In this document: in pieces, positions 55,059-64,000 of the stretch | How the letters are laid out: each line of letters opens with the position of its first letter | Position numbering within the stretch: position 1 is the stretch's first letter | Assembly: GCA_026014725.1 (NCBI GenBank) | Contig: JAOZHV010000008.1 | Coordinates: 97,194 to 161,193 of the forward strand | Direction of reading: 5' to 3' | DNA from: Candidatus Bathyarchaeota archaeon | GTDB lineage: Archaea > Thermoproteota > Bathyarchaeia > Bathyarchaeales > Bathycorpusculaceae | Length of the DNA stretch: 64,000 nt | Program-made: the position numbers and the translations under genes | Notes under the pieces: generated by a model | Database searches by the model: none | Seen by the model: only the letters and a program-made list of their open reading frames with translations | Told to the model about the DNA's origin: nothing

Positions 55059-56483
55059 ATGAGCGAGAAAAAGAAAGCTGGACTAAAAGAACTAAGCCCC
55101 ATAGACATCTACAAGCTTCTTCCAAAAATTAACTGTAAAGAATGCGGCGTAGACAACTGCATGGCTTTTGCCGCAAAAATTGTCAACCGCGAAATGACTG
55201 TTGACCAATGTCCGCCGCTTCTCAAAAAAGAAAATGAGAAATCATACGCTAAACTAAAAGAACTCTTAAAGCCAGCCGTCAAAGAAGTCATCGTCGGTGT
55301 TGGTGACAAAGCAAAGAAACTCGGCGGCAAACTTGTCATGTACCGCCACGAATTCACTTACACGAACCCCACAGCCATAGCAATCGATGTAAACGATGAA
55401 ATGACAGAACAAGAAATTGTCTCCCGAGTACAAAAAACAGAGAACTTTAGCTTCGAATACATCGGCAACACACTAAAACTCGATATGGTAGCGGTAAGAT
55501 GCACTTCAGAAGACGCTGACAAATTCAAGGCAGCCGTAAAGAAAGTTTCAGAAACAACCACCCTGCCAATGATATTGTGCACCACAAGCCCAGTAATTGC
55601 TGAAGCAGGCTTAATGGCAGCACCAAAAGCAAGACCACTCCTCTACGCAGCCAACACAACCAACTGGAAAGACATGGCAGAACTAGCCCTAATGTACAAC
55701 TGCCCACTAGTTGCTTCTGCACCAAACGACCTAAACGCGCTTGTGTCTTTGGCAAAAACCCTGATGGCTTACGGCGTCTCAGACATCGTTTTAGACCCAG
55801 GCACATTCGTAGGCGACGGCTTGAGCGACACAATCAACAACTTTACTATGTTACGTCGAGCAGCCACAAAAGGCGGCGAAGAACTCGCAGGCTTACCCCT
55901 GATGGGTGTCCCGATGGTTGCTTGGGTAGACAAAGGCGACACAGCAGACGACCTCATAAAATGGCGAGAAGCCTACATCGCTTCAATGCTTGTAGTCCGA
56001 TATGCTGACGTGCTTGTCATGCATAGTGACAGCGGATGGTCCCTGCTTCCTACAACCGTGCTTCGCCAAAACATCTACACTGATCCACGCAAACCAGTCG
56101 CAGTCGCACCAGGACTCAAGGTGTTCGGAACTCCGGATGAGAATTCACCAGTGTTCTTCACATCAAACTTTGCCCTGACCTACTATACAGTCGCCTCAGA
56201 CATTGAAAGCAACAAACTAAACGCCTACCTAATTGTCGTCGAAACAGAAGGCTCAGCCATCGACAGCGGAGTCGCAGGACGCAAACTCACAGCTGAACGC
56301 GTAGCAGACGCAATCAAACAAAGCGGCATCGAAAGCAAAGTTAAGCACCGCAAAATCATCATCCCAGGCAAAGCTTCACGCATCAGCGGCGAAATCGAAG
56401 AACTCAGCGGTTGGAAAGTCCAAGTTGGACCACGCGACAGCAGCGAGATACCAAAGTATATCATAGAGAAATGGCAACCATAA
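55059..56483 (+). CDS. cdhE: CODH/ACS complex gamma subunit (corrinoid protein large subunit)
   Basis: Holds the [4Fe-4S] cluster in the N-terminal motif CKECGVDNCMAF...DQCPPL (~25-50), a TIM barrel and a C-terminal corrinoid-binding domain (~330-474, with YTVASDIESNKLNAYL and DSGVAGRKL). It receives the methyl group from methyl-tetrahydropterin with CdhD. The start follows aggagcatggaaaagag. The operon ends here with a T-rich tract (ctctttcttttttg). Confidence 0.95.
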   Translation: MSEKKKAGLKELSPIDIYKLLPKINCKECGVDNCMAFAAKIVNREMTVDQCPPLLKKENEKSYAKLKELLKPAVKEVIVGVGDKAKKLGGKLVMYRHEFTYTNPTAIAIDVNDEMTEQEIVSRVQKTENFSFEYIGNTLKLDMVAVRCTSEDADKFKAAVKKVSETTTLPMILCTTSPVIAEAGLMAAPKARPLLYAANTTNWKDMAELALMYNCPLVASAPNDLNALVSLAKTLMAYGVSDIVLDPGTFVGDGLSDTINNFTMLRRAATKGGEELAGLPLMGVPMVAWVDKGDTADDLIKWREAYIASMLVVRYADVLVMHSDSGWSLLPTTVLRQNIYTDPRKPVAVAPGLKVFGTPDENSPVFFTSNFALTYYTVASDIESNKLNAYLIVVETEGSAIDSGVAGRKLTAERVADAIKQSGIESKVKHRKIIIPGKASRISGEIEELSGWKVQVGPRDSSEIPKYIIEKWQP

Positions 56484-56844
56484 ATTAACCTCTTTCTTTT
56501 TTGTAAGCCTTTTATCGTTTTTGTTGCTAACAGTTTTTTTGTATAAAGCAAAAGCAGCGCTATGGTGTATAAGCGATAACTTGCCGTTCCCTTTTACTTA
56601 CGGGGTGTAAGTTACTTACGGAATGTTAAGTTCGATGTTTTCCATGCCCCTATAAATTCTCAAACCCTTTTTAGGGCAGGATGCAGAAGGCCTGAACACT
56701 TCTTCGTTTTAAGAGCTAATTAGAGCCCTCCCCCTTTTTTCATCCTTTTCAAGCATATTTATGTTAAATCATCATGCTTTTTAATTAAATATGTACTAAA
56801 AGCTGATAAAGCAGTGTTTTCACTACATCAACATTGAGGTTTGA
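56484..56844. other. cdhE-purF intergenic region
   Basis: Starts with a T-rich termination tract. ACTTAC-GGGGT-GTAAGT (56596-56612) is a perfect inverted repeat followed by another ACTTACGG (56614-56621), so TTACTTACGG occurs twice. A TATA-like ttaattaaatat lies near 56781-56792, suiting transcription of purF from about 56815. No gene is seen. Confidence 0.4.
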
Positions 56845-58338
56845 GAAGGGACCAATATAGGCTGCGGTATCTTTGGCGCAATAAACTTTGAACAACAACC
56901 TGTCTTTCCATATATTTACTGGGGGTTACGTGCTCAAAACCACCGAGGGCACCAATCACACGGCTTCCTCACATACAACAACAAACAATTCTTTGTTGAA
57001 AAAAAATTGGACCTAGTTCCACGACTAAAAAGCAAAGCCATACAGGAATGGTTCGCGCGTCTACCAGGCTCAATCGGAATCGGCAACGTCAGGTACACAA
57101 CCTCAGGCAAATGCGACGACACATCCATACTGCAGGGAACTCAGCCAGTCACTGCCTCCTCAGACGGCATAAAACTCGCGCTCTCCTTCAACGGCAACAT
57201 CGTCAACACTTTGCCGCTGAAAAAAGAAATGACCCAAAACTTCCCAGACTTCCTCTACAACTGCGACTCCGACATTGTGTGCCACAAAATGTTGCTCGCC
57301 TTAAAACAGGGCAAAGACTTAGCTTCTGCTGCACGCATAGTGATGGAAAGTTTAGACGGAGCTTTTTCAGTAACAGGCATAACAGGCGACGATGAATTTT
57401 TTGCTTTCAAAGACGCCCATGGAATAAAACCCCTCTGTGCTGGGCATGACCCGCAGGGGGCAACCTACGCTTTCTCCTCTGAAACCGTGAGCCTTGACAT
57501 GAATGGGTTTGAGCGCGACTTCGAGCTCAAGCCAGGCGAACTCGTAACTGTTTCGCAAGACGGTTTCAAACGTATTCAAATCATCGAAAATCCCCGCGAA
57601 GCTTTTTGTGCTTTTGAATACGCTTATTTTGCCCGACCTGACTCAAGATTTAACGGTAAGTACGTTTATGAAATTCGAGAAGATTATGGACGAAATCTAG
57701 TCAAAGAGTACCCTGACGTGGTCAAGGAATGTGACATAATTTTATCGGTTCCTGAGACTGGGGATGACCCAGCCATGGGGGTACACGAAGCATCGGGTTT
57801 ACGGTGGGAACGCGCCTCCCGGCGTCACCGTTACGTAACAGAACGAGCTTTCATACTGTTAAACATGGAGCGCTACTCTACTATTGATAAGAAAATTAAC
57901 ATTTTAGGCTCCAAAGTAAAAGGCAAAAACGTCATAGTGACTGAGGATAGCGTTGTCCGTGGAGACACAACAAAAGTTATAATCGAAAAGATGCGCAAGG
58001 CAGGTGCCAAAAAAGTCTACCTATTCGTCACTTTCCCTCGCATCATCGGACCATGCTTCTATGGTATTGACATGTCTACTTACGGGCAGCTTGTCGGCTC
58101 AAAACATTCGCCTGAAGAAATCGCCGAAATTATTGGTGCAGACGGCGTTTGTTATCAATCTGTCGAAGGGCTGGTTAGTGCTTCAGGTCAAACAAAAGAC
58201 CAGCTTTGCTTAGCTTGCGTTACAGGTGAGTACCCGACGCCGTGTGCTCAAAAAATGGCTGACGCCATGAAGAAACGGTTCCTTGACGGCTATGAAGAAA
58301 CAACCCGAATATACGAGTCCGAAGACGTTCAGCCGTAA
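56845..58338 (+). CDS. purF: Amidophosphoribosyltransferase (start codon unresolved)
   Basis: First step of purine synthesis. The N-terminal Cys nucleophile is visible in GCGIFGAI (Cys codon 56863-56865), followed by WGLRAQNHRGHQSHG, IGIGNVRYTTSG, SFNGNIVN, and the PRPP loop VIVTEDSVVRGDTTK in the transferase domain. The first in-frame ATG/GTG/TTG is TTG 57007, which would delete the nucleophile and is rejected. Upstream the frame is open only to the TGA at 56842-56844, with ATA (56857) as a near-start; TTG 56834 would reach the frame if GGG at 56848-56850 were one G longer. Confidence 0.87.
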   Translation, partial: EGTNIGCGIFGAINFEQQPVFPYIYWGLRAQNHRGHQSHGFLTYNNKQFFVEKKLDLVPRLKSKAIQEWFARLPGSIGIGNVRYTTSGKCDDTSILQGTQPVTASSDGIKLALSFNGNIVNTLPLKKEMTQNFPDFLYNCDSDIVCHKMLLALKQGKDLASAARIVMESLDGAFSVTGITGDDEFFAFKDAHGIKPLCAGHDPQGATYAFSSETVSLDMNGFERDFELKPGELVTVSQDGFKRIQIIENPREAFCAFEYAYFARPDSRFNGKYVYEIREDYGRNLVKEYPDVVKECDIILSVPETGDDPAMGVHEASGLRWERASRRHRYVTERAFILLNMERYSTIDKKINILGSKVKGKNVIVTEDSVVRGDTTKVIIEKMRKAGAKKVYLFVTFPRIIGPCFYGIDMSTYGQLVGSKHSPEEIAEIIGADGVCYQSVEGLVSASGQTKDQLCLACVTGEYPTPCAQKMADAMKKRFLDGYEETTRIYESEDVQP

Positions 58339-58392
58339 TTGCTATTAAGAGTTCCCTCACAAATAGTCTTTCAGTACAGGGTGTATCTTGGG

Positions 58393-59808
58393 ATGGAAAA
58401 GATAGGTGTACTGCTGGTTTCTTACGGTGCAAGAGAAGTCGCCATGGCTGATGCACTTTTGAGAAGCAAAAACTATCAAGTTGAACTTTACGTCGCCGAC
58501 AAGCAATGCAACCCTTTCAACGCAAAACACGCAACCAAACACTTTGTCACTCCAAGCCTAGACGTGACGGAAATTTGCAAGTTCGCAGAGCAAAATAAGG
58601 ATAAACTTGATTTTGTCTTGGTCGGTTCAGAGAAACCTATCATCGAGGGCATCCGAGATTTAATCGAAAAAAAAGTTGGCATACCCGTTATCTGTCCAAA
58701 GAAAGAGTACGCCATCGAAGAGAGCAAGGTTGCCCAGCGCGTGCTTTTCGAAGAGATTGCGCCTGAAGCAAACCCGCGCTTCAAAGTTTTTCGTCCAGAA
58801 GATTACAAAACAGAAGCCGATGTAAAGGCGGCAGTTTATAAGTGGCTTGATGAGTTGGATAATCAAGCTGTGGTAAAGCCAGATAAGCCTGCTTTGGGAA
58901 AGGGTGTTGGGGTTTGGGGCGACCACTTCTCTACTCGTGAGCAACTCTTTGAACACTTCCTCTCCAACTTCAAATACAGCTCCGTAATCATAGAAGAAAA
59001 AATCGATGGTGAAGAGTCAAGTTGCATGGGCTTTTGCGATGGTAAACACTTCATCCCGCTTCCTGACACACGCGATTACAAACGCGCTTTTGTTGGCGAT
59101 AAAGGACCCAACACTGGCGGCATGGGCTCCTATAAGGATGCCGTTGATTGGTTGCCTTTTTTGACTGAGTCAGACCGCGAGCGGGAACTTGCGTTGGTTG
59201 ATAAGGTTTTCAAGGGTTGGAAAGCTAAAATCACTGACGATTCGGCTCTTCGTGGAGTTCCACTTTATCTCGCGTTTATGCACACTGGCAGGGGTATCAA
59301 GATTCTGGAAATTAACAGTAGACCCGGCGACCCAGAAATCATAAACCTTCTCCCACTCATAAAGGATGACTTTGTTGATGTGTGCCTCGATATGGTGGAG
59401 GGAATCTTGACTAAGGTTCGGCTGGATAAGTTTGCTACGGTTTTGACCTACAAGGTTCCGCCCGACTACGGTGGCTATGCTGATGTTCACCCAAAACTGG
59501 TTAACAAAGCCCATGTTAACACGCCTGTTGACCTCACTAAAGCAGAAGCATTAACTAAAAAATACGGAAGCAGAATCCGCATCTATCCGGGCTCTATGGA
59601 AATAAGAGATGGTAAGAACTATGCGCTCAAATCTCGAGCCGTCGGCGTCCTCGGTATTGGTGAAACGATTGAGGCGGCGCGTCAAATTAGTCAGGAAGGC
59701 GCTAAAGCCATTAAAGGCGGCGCTCTGTGGTATCGGACTGATGTTGCTGCAAAACATCATATAGCTAAAAGTATTAGTCATATGGAGAATTTAAGATGCA
59801 AAGCGTAA
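58393..59808 (+). CDS. purD: Phosphoribosylamine-glycine ligase
   Basis: ATP-grasp ligase, the second purine step. VLVGSEKPIIEGI replaces the usual GPE motif (a variant), then KGVGVWGDHFSTREQ, EEKIDGEESSCMGF, LPDTRDYKRAFVGDKGPNTG, GGMGSY and ILEINSRPGDPEI are classic PurD signatures. ATG 58393 begins the conserved IGVLLVSYGAREVA; a longer frame starts at 58339. The end overlaps the next gene by 13 bases. Its place directly after purF supports the call. Confidence 0.92.
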   Translation: MEKIGVLLVSYGAREVAMADALLRSKNYQVELYVADKQCNPFNAKHATKHFVTPSLDVTEICKFAEQNKDKLDFVLVGSEKPIIEGIRDLIEKKVGIPVICPKKEYAIEESKVAQRVLFEEIAPEANPRFKVFRPEDYKTEADVKAAVYKWLDELDNQAVVKPDKPALGKGVGVWGDHFSTREQLFEHFLSNFKYSSVIIEEKIDGEESSCMGFCDGKHFIPLPDTRDYKRAFVGDKGPNTGGMGSYKDAVDWLPFLTESDRERELALVDKVFKGWKAKITDDSALRGVPLYLAFMHTGRGIKILEINSRPGDPEIINLLPLIKDDFVDVCLDMVEGILTKVRLDKFATVLTYKVPPDYGGYADVHPKLVNKAHVNTPVDLTKAEALTKKYGSRIRIYPGSMEIRDGKNYALKSRAVGVLGIGETIEAARQISQEGAKAIKGGALWYRTDVAAKHHIAKSISHMENLRCKA

Positions 59809-60887
59809 AGAAAATAGTTATTTCCGACTGTGAAGGGCCAATCTCAAAAAATGACAACGCGTATGAACTCTCAGTGCACTTCATCCCCAATGGAGACAAG
59901 TTGTTTGCTAACATAAGCAAGTATGATGATGTGTTGGCGGATGTTTTTCATAAACCCAACTATTCTGCGGGCAGTACTCTGCGCATGATTTTGCCTTTCT
60001 TTAAAGCGTATGATGTGACAGATAAGCAAATGGAAGATTTTTCTGCCCAAAACATTCTCTTAATCCCTAACACTCCAGTTACTCTTAATTATATACGGGC
60101 TAATGCTGAAGTCTTTATCGTTAGTACCAGCTACGAGCATTATATCAAGGCGCTCTGTAAGGCGCTCAACTTCCCGTATGAAAACACTTACTGCACAAAA
60201 GTAAGTCTAGACAAGTATGATGTAAGTCAAGAAGAGAAGGCGCGCCTCAAAGAGATAGCTCAAGAAATCGCAAAAATGCGTTTAATCGACATTCCCTCAG
60301 ATGCGTTTGCGATGGCAGATTTCTCACAAGCAGATCAAGATGCAATTCGGCGTTTGGACGACATCTTTTGGAATGAAATTCCGAAAATGAGCGTTGGCAA
60401 ACTACTTACTGATGTGGTTACTGTTGGCGGCGAACAAAAGGCTGAGGCGGTGCGTAACGCTGTAAAACGTTTAGGCACACGTATGTCTAATGTGATGTAT
60501 GTTGGTGACAGCATAACTGACGTGGAAGCCTTCAAACTTGTCCGTGAAAGCGGCGGTTTAGCTGTCTCCTTCAACGGCAACGGTTATGCTGTACGGAACG
60601 CTGATGTTGCAGTGTTATCTGAAAGCAATCTGGTGACTGCGGCTGTCGCTGATTTGTTCTGCAGGTTAGGAAAAGAACCCGCTTTGAAAATTATCATGTT
60701 TTGGTGCAGAGCCGCTGTGAAGGAAAGCGGAGTAAATTCTGCTTTACTAAAAGACCTCTTTACAGTGTATCCTGGCGCGTTGCCCCGCGTTCAAATAGTT
60801 AACACTAAAAATATGGAAGCGCTCGTCAAAGAAAGCAGCGAATTTAGGGAAAAAGTTAGAGGAGTAGCCATAGGGCGGCTCGGGTAA
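59796..60887 (+). CDS. HAD-superfamily phosphatase, archaeal EhaR-like
   Basis: HAD motifs: [13 protein letters not shown] (motif I with DxEGP instead of DxDGT), [13 protein letters not shown] (motif II) and [17 protein letters not shown] (motif III/IV). The 363-residue length and the DCEGP variant fit the archaeal family annotated energy-converting hydrogenase subunit R in methanogens, although no hydrogenase genes are present. A phosphatase step in purine or pterin metabolism is likely, given purD upstream and ftr two bases downstream. Confidence 0.72.
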   Translation: MQSVKKIVISDCEGPISKNDNAYELSVHFIPNGDKLFANISKYDDVLADVFHKPNYSAGSTLRMILPFFKAYDVTDKQMEDFSAQNILLIPNTPVTLNYIRANAEVFIVSTSYEHYIKALCKALNFPYENTYCTKVSLDKYDVSQEEKARLKEIAQEIAKMRLIDIPSDAFAMADFSQADQDAIRRLDDIFWNEIPKMSVGKLLTDVVTVGGEQKAEAVRNAVKRLGTRMSNVMYVGDSITDVEAFKLVRESGGLAVSFNGNGYAVRNADVAVLSESNLVTAAVADLFCRLGKEPALKIIMFWCRAAVKESGVNSALLKDLFTVYPGALPRVQIVNTKNMEALVKESSEFREKVRGVAIGRLG

Positions 60888-60888
60888 A

Positions 60889-61791
60889 TTGGACGAAAAA
60901 ATCGAGGACACTTTTATTGAAGCCTTCGCTGGGATTTACTGCCGTGTAATTGTTACTGCTGACGATGTGGAAACGCTCTGCAAAGCCGCCTCGGATTCCA
61001 CTGCCACTCCGTCTGTTGTTATTGGCAGGACTGAGGGTGGCGTAGAGAGATACCTGAGCGGAGATGAAACTCCTGATAAACGTGTGGGGGCAGTCTTGCA
61101 GTTCTGGGGAGAAATCAACCCCAAAAGAACATTCCAAGAATCTCTAAAAAAGTTTGAAACAGAACTCTCCTACCGCATCCGCCAAGACATCCTTGTAAAG
61201 CCGTTTACCGCGGTTTTTGATGCACTGCCAAACTCTGAGGGCAAGTTGGACATGATTGAGCGTGTGGGACACTGCGGCGATGGCTACGAGTGGGTTGAGC
61301 AGCGTTATGGCAGAGAAGTTATCGTTGTTCCCTTGATGGTTCCTGACTTTGTTATTGAGCGGTATGTGGGCTACTCGCGCGGCGTTATGGGCGGCAACTT
61401 TTGGGTCATGTGCAAAACCAAGCAAGCTCTAAGAGAAGCAGGCGAAAAAGCACTATCAGCAATTCATCATGTACGTGGTGTGGTCACGCCGTTTGATGTT
61501 TGCTCGGCAGGTTCCAAACCAGAGAGCCATTTCCCGCAGATTGGCCCAACGACCAACCACCTTTACTGCCCCTCGCTTAAGAAGCGCTTGGGCAAAGAAT
61601 CAAAGGTTCCAGAAGGCGTGGGCTACATTGCCGAAATAGTGTACAACGGCGTCTCCTTGGATGCAGTTAAAGAAGCCACGAAGGCGGGAGTCCAAGCCGT
61701 TTTGGATGTTGATGGTGTCGTGAAAATTTCTGCTGGTAACTACGGCGGCAAACTAGGCGAGCACAAAATTCCCTTGCGGGAGCTGTTTTAA
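60889..61791 (+). CDS. ftr: Formylmethanofuran:tetrahydromethanopterin formyltransferase
   Basis: Moves the formyl group between methanofuran and tetrahydromethanopterin in the methyl branch of the archaeal Wood-Ljungdahl pathway. The 300-residue length and motifs [51 protein letters not shown] and the C-terminal [26 protein letters not shown] fit Ftr. TTG start at 60889. Cotranscribed with purine genes. Confidence 0.93.
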   Translation: MDEKIEDTFIEAFAGIYCRVIVTADDVETLCKAASDSTATPSVVIGRTEGGVERYLSGDETPDKRVGAVLQFWGEINPKRTFQESLKKFETELSYRIRQDILVKPFTAVFDALPNSEGKLDMIERVGHCGDGYEWVEQRYGREVIVVPLMVPDFVIERYVGYSRGVMGGNFWVMCKTKQALREAGEKALSAIHHVRGVVTPFDVCSAGSKPESHFPQIGPTTNHLYCPSLKKRLGKESKVPEGVGYIAEIVYNGVSLDAVKEATKAGVQAVLDVDGVVKISAGNYGGKLGEHKIPLRELF

Positions 61792-62711
61792 TGACTCGCT
61801 TTGACGTCATCGGCTTTGGCGCATTAAACGTTGACACTCTACTCAAGGTTGACAAGATAGCAGGCGCTGAGGAAGAGAGCTTCATCAAAGATTACACTGA
61901 AGCGTGCGGTGGCTCAGCCGCAAACACTATGGTTGGGTTGGCAAGGCTTGGCTGTAAAGTTGGTTTCATCGGCAAAGTTGCCAATGACCGTGAAGGCAAA
62001 ATGCAAATTGACTGCTTCAAAAAGGAAGGCGTGGACACAGGCGGTATAATCCAAGCCAAGAAGGGCACAAGTGGCAAGGTGCTTGGGTTTGTGGACCGCA
62101 AAGGTGCGCGGGCTCTGTACGTTAATTCTGGCGTAAACCAGTTCATTGAGCCACGGGAAATCAAGTGGGAATACGTTTCTCAGACGCAATACTTGCACCT
62201 ATCTAGTTTTGTCGGTGAAAAATCGTTTCGCACTCAAAAGAAACTAGTGGGCAGCTTGCCCAGCAGCATCAAAATCAGCTTCGACCCAGGCTCAGTTTAT
62301 GCTCAGAAGGGGTTTGCAGCCATAGAGCCGCTGATTAGAAGCTCCTTTGTTATGATGCCTAACGCTTTGGAGCTTCAACTCTTAACTGGAGAAAGCGAAG
62401 TGCCAAAGGGAGCCGCGGTGCTTCTTGATGCTGGCGTCAAAATAGTCGCTGTCAAACTTGGGGCAAAAGGCTGCTACGTCACTAACGAACAAGAAAAACA
62501 AACCATACCCGCCTTCAAAGTCCAAGTAATCGACACGACAGGGGCAGGTGACGCATTCAACGCAGGCTTCCTCTACGGATTACTACACGACAAAACCCTT
62601 GCCGAATGCGGTCGACTGGGGAATTTTGTGGCTTCCCGCTGTGTTATGAAGATGGGTGCCCGCGACGGCTTACCCTATGAAAAAGATTTAATTCAAAAAG
62701 GGCAATTTTAA
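61791..62711 (+). CDS. PfkB-family sugar/nucleoside kinase
   Basis: Ribokinase-fold kinase: FDVIGFGALNVDTLL, ACGGSAANTMVGLARLG (PfkB signature 1), and the ATP-site IDTTGAGDAFNAGFLYG with catalytic Asp (signature 2, ~253). The ATG overlaps the ftr stop (taATG). Substrate may be a ribonucleoside such as inosine or guanosine, given the purine genes upstream, but adenosine, cytidine or a sugar is possible. Confidence 0.87.
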   Translation: MTRFDVIGFGALNVDTLLKVDKIAGAEEESFIKDYTEACGGSAANTMVGLARLGCKVGFIGKVANDREGKMQIDCFKKEGVDTGGIIQAKKGTSGKVLGFVDRKGARALYVNSGVNQFIEPREIKWEYVSQTQYLHLSSFVGEKSFRTQKKLVGSLPSSIKISFDPGSVYAQKGFAAIEPLIRSSFVMMPNALELQLLTGESEVPKGAAVLLDAGVKIVAVKLGAKGCYVTNEQEKQTIPAFKVQVIDTTGAGDAFNAGFLYGLLHDKTLAECGRLGNFVASRCVMKMGARDGLPYEKDLIQKGQF

Positions 62712-63092
62712 TGGATTTCCTGATTGGGTTTGTTCAACATAGTGGAACTTTTGTTTTATATGTAAACAAATTGGGCTGGTGTGTTGGATGTAACCGCCTT
62801 TTGTTGTCTGTGGCATTCAGCTAATCGGACTTGAGTTTTGTTTAGCAAAATTGTTTCAGGTATTTGTTGTATAGTGCCCTTGTTGATGGTTGTTAGACCG
62901 AATAGAACACGATAGTACCCCCGATACGGATTCAGTTGCCATTCCGTTCAACGATTCTTGTGGAGAAATAAGTAAAACGGTGCATACACTCACAATCACA
63001 ACTTTGCGCACTCAACATGGAGCTATGTTGGGCGTGTGGAGAAAAACACTGGATTAAAATGGAGCTGATAGACAAAACATGGAGAAGGGCAG
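62712..63092. other. Region without a supported gene, contains hairpin repeat copy 1
   Basis: No convincing frame on either strand. The 20-mer catacactcacaatcacaac (62983-63002) and the hairpin CAACAT-GGAGCT-ATGTTG (63013-63030) are repeated at 63829. Confidence 0.4.
62983..63036. repeat. Hairpin repeat, copy 1
   Basis: The 20-base block catacactcacaatcacaac is followed after ten bases by CAACAT-N6-ATGTTG; outer bases CGCAC and GTGTG can extend the stem. Copy 2 is at 63829-63884 in the same direction. The two copies flank the VapBC-like pair. Confidence 0.55.
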
Positions 63093-63500
63093 TTACTTGC
63101 AGTTTTGTTGAGCGTAATCTAGCGTTGAAGCCTTTATTGTCGGCGTTGTCTTTTTCATTAGGCGTGTATCCTCGGTTATGAGGTGCAAGTCTTTTTCTTT
63201 GGCAAGATAGGCGTATGCTGCATCGTAGAATGTGATTTTATTTTGGATTGCTGTGCACAAGATTTCTTCTTCACTGCCAGCTATGTCCAGCACGTTCATT
63301 ATGGCTAGAGTGTGCTTGATTATTTTTGTCAATGCTTTTGCTTCTTGCTCTGAAATTTTTGCTTGCAGGGCACAGTCTTTCCAAATGATGTTTCCCAATT
63401 CGTACCTTGCCAGTTCCAACGTAAAGTTTCCCGTCAAGACCTCAATCTTGTTTTCTTTTATGGCTCTAAAAATCGCTGAGGCATCAAAGAGGCACTTCAT
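63093..63500 (-). CDS. PIN-domain toxin (VapC-like)
   Basis: A 135-residue PIN ribonuclease: CLFDASAIFRAIKENK (first Asp), LELARYELGNIIWKDC (Glu), ITFYDAAYAYLAKEKDLHLITED (Asp pair). It overlaps its antitoxin gene by four bases (ATGA-type). Probably cleaves tRNA or rRNA when the antitoxin is lost. Confidence 0.82.
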   Translation of the reverse strand: MKCLFDASAIFRAIKENKIEVLTGNFTLELARYELGNIIWKDCALQAKISEQEAKALTKIIKHTLAIMNVLDIAGSEEEILCTAIQNKITFYDAAYAYLAKEKDLHLITEDTRLMKKTTPTIKASTLDYAQQNCK

Positions 63501-63730
63501 CGGCTGTCACGGTCTTCTCTTATGCTTTTCACTGCATCTTGTAGGCTCATTTTTTCAAGGGTCGGCTTTAGCTTGTTTATTTCTTCTTTTAGCTCTTGGA
63601 CTTCTCTTTTTTTCACTTCTTCCTCGAGGGCTTTCCGCAAAATTTTGGATGGCTTAATCTTGAGGCGCAAAATTTTCTCTTTGAGCTGCTTTGGAATTTT
63701 CGTGGAAACCGTGACAGATTCCTGCACCAA
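63497..63730 (-). CDS. VapB-like antitoxin
   Basis: After VTVSTKIPKQLKEKILRLKI, a ribbon-helix-helix-like start, comes a charged helical part (ILRKALEEEVKKREVQELKEE) and a tail SLQDAVKSIREDRDSR of the kind that wraps PIN toxins. TTG at 63730 follows ggtgag; the longer frame to 63790 encodes hydrophobic residues across an AT-rich promoter-like stretch and is rejected. First gene of the pair. Confidence 0.72.
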   Translation of the reverse strand: MVQESVTVSTKIPKQLKEKILRLKIKPSKILRKALEEEVKKREVQELKEEINKLKPTLEKMSLQDAVKSIREDRDSR

Positions 63731-63828
63731 TCTTTTCTCACCAAAAAGTAATACAAAAAAGTAAGATAAAAAAGTTGCCCCAAAAAACACAACTCAAAGA
63801 CAGATGTGAAAAACAAAAACAAACCCGA

Positions 63829-63884
63829 CATACACTCACAATCACAACCTGTCCGCTTCAACATTGAGTCATGTTGGAGTTGTG
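63829..63884. repeat. Hairpin repeat, copy 2
   Basis: The same 20-base block (63829-63848) is followed by CAACAT-TGAGTC-ATGTTG; an outer CACAAC/GTTGTG stem closes it. Loop and linker bases differ from copy 1 while the stem is identical. It lies about 100 bases upstream of the antitoxin start. Confidence 0.55.
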
Positions 63885-64000
63885 AAAGAAACCGCATATC
63901 CCACAACCTAACAGTCGCAGAAAACGGCTCCAAAAACAAAATACAGCCGCCCTCTCAAGCAGACTTGTGACAGGATTAAAACAAAATTTCTCACACAAAG

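Noticed and set aside
63613..63939. 108-codon minus-strand frame over the antitoxin start
   Set aside because: It is an out-of-frame overlap of the antitoxin gene and hairpin repeat copy 2.

Overview
The window reads as an archaeal chromosome segment, most likely from a Bathyarchaeia-like (Thermoproteota/TACK) acetogenic or organotrophic lineage. The lineage name is inference from gene content. Direct evidence for an archaeon is a five-subunit archaeal CODH/ACS operon (cdhABCDE with cooC), a formylmethanofuran:tetrahydromethanopterin formyltransferase (Ftr), CofE for coenzyme F420, two deoxyhypusine-synthase-family genes, TATA-box promoters, TrmB, Lrp and winged-helix regulators, and a tRNA-Ser with a 37/38 intron. 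No methanogenesis-specific gene is present.

Layout. 1-0.86 kb: edge-truncated MEDS/PAS sensor. 1.1-7.4 kb: tight operon of aconitase, NADP-type isocitrate dehydrogenase and both subunits of ATP-citrate lyase. 7.5-12.1 kb: secreted and membrane proteins, a nucleoside deoxyribosyltransferase and a TrmB-like regulator. 12.3-19 kb: two paralogous giant secreted beta-propeller proteins, each followed by the same pseudoknotted element. 19-22 kb: decayed region with tRNA remnants, a NucS-like nuclease, a truncated metallopeptidase and tRNA-Ser(CGA). 22-30 kb: ZIP transporter with divergent NikR, a half-ferritin, an FrhB-like/MTHFR-like pair, an acyl-CoA synthetase (ADP-forming)-GNAT fusion, CofE and an SCP2 protein. 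30.4-34 kb: PLP enzyme, DUF1611 and PP-loop ATPase cassette. 35-39 kb: two deoxyhypusine-synthase paralogues flanking a toxin-antitoxin pair. 39.3-45.7 kb: sulfur assimilation (cysE, cysK, two HTH regulators, metY, metX, metW) and tRNA-Leu(GAG). 45.9-56.5 kb: redox and metal proteins leading into cooC-cdhABCDE. 56.8-62.7 kb: purF, purD, HAD, ftr and pfkB-type kinase. 63-64 kb: a second toxin-antitoxin pair between two copies of a hairpin repeat.

How the genes fit together. CODH/ACS makes or splits acetyl-CoA, Ftr and F420 serve its tetrahydropterin methyl branch, and the ADP-forming acyl-CoA synthetase could turn acetyl-CoA into acetate and ATP. The acn-icd-acl operon gives a reversible route between acetyl-CoA plus oxaloacetate, citrate and 2-oxoglutarate, which is the signature segment of the reductive TCA cycle. 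Finding it in the same window as CODH/ACS is the main metabolic surprise. The most novel-looking nucleic-acid signal is the pair of pseudoknotted elements after the two beta-propeller genes, with compensatory base changes between copies. A shared TATAAC-N-GTTATA palindrome also links the cysteine and methionine genes to a Cys-tailed HTH regulator.

Four genes (MEDS/PAS, TrmB-like, PP-loop, purF) have family-like N-terminal coding sequence upstream of any in-frame ATG, GTG or TTG. Each could be repaired by a one-base indel, so sequencing error, decay or unusual initiation must be told apart.
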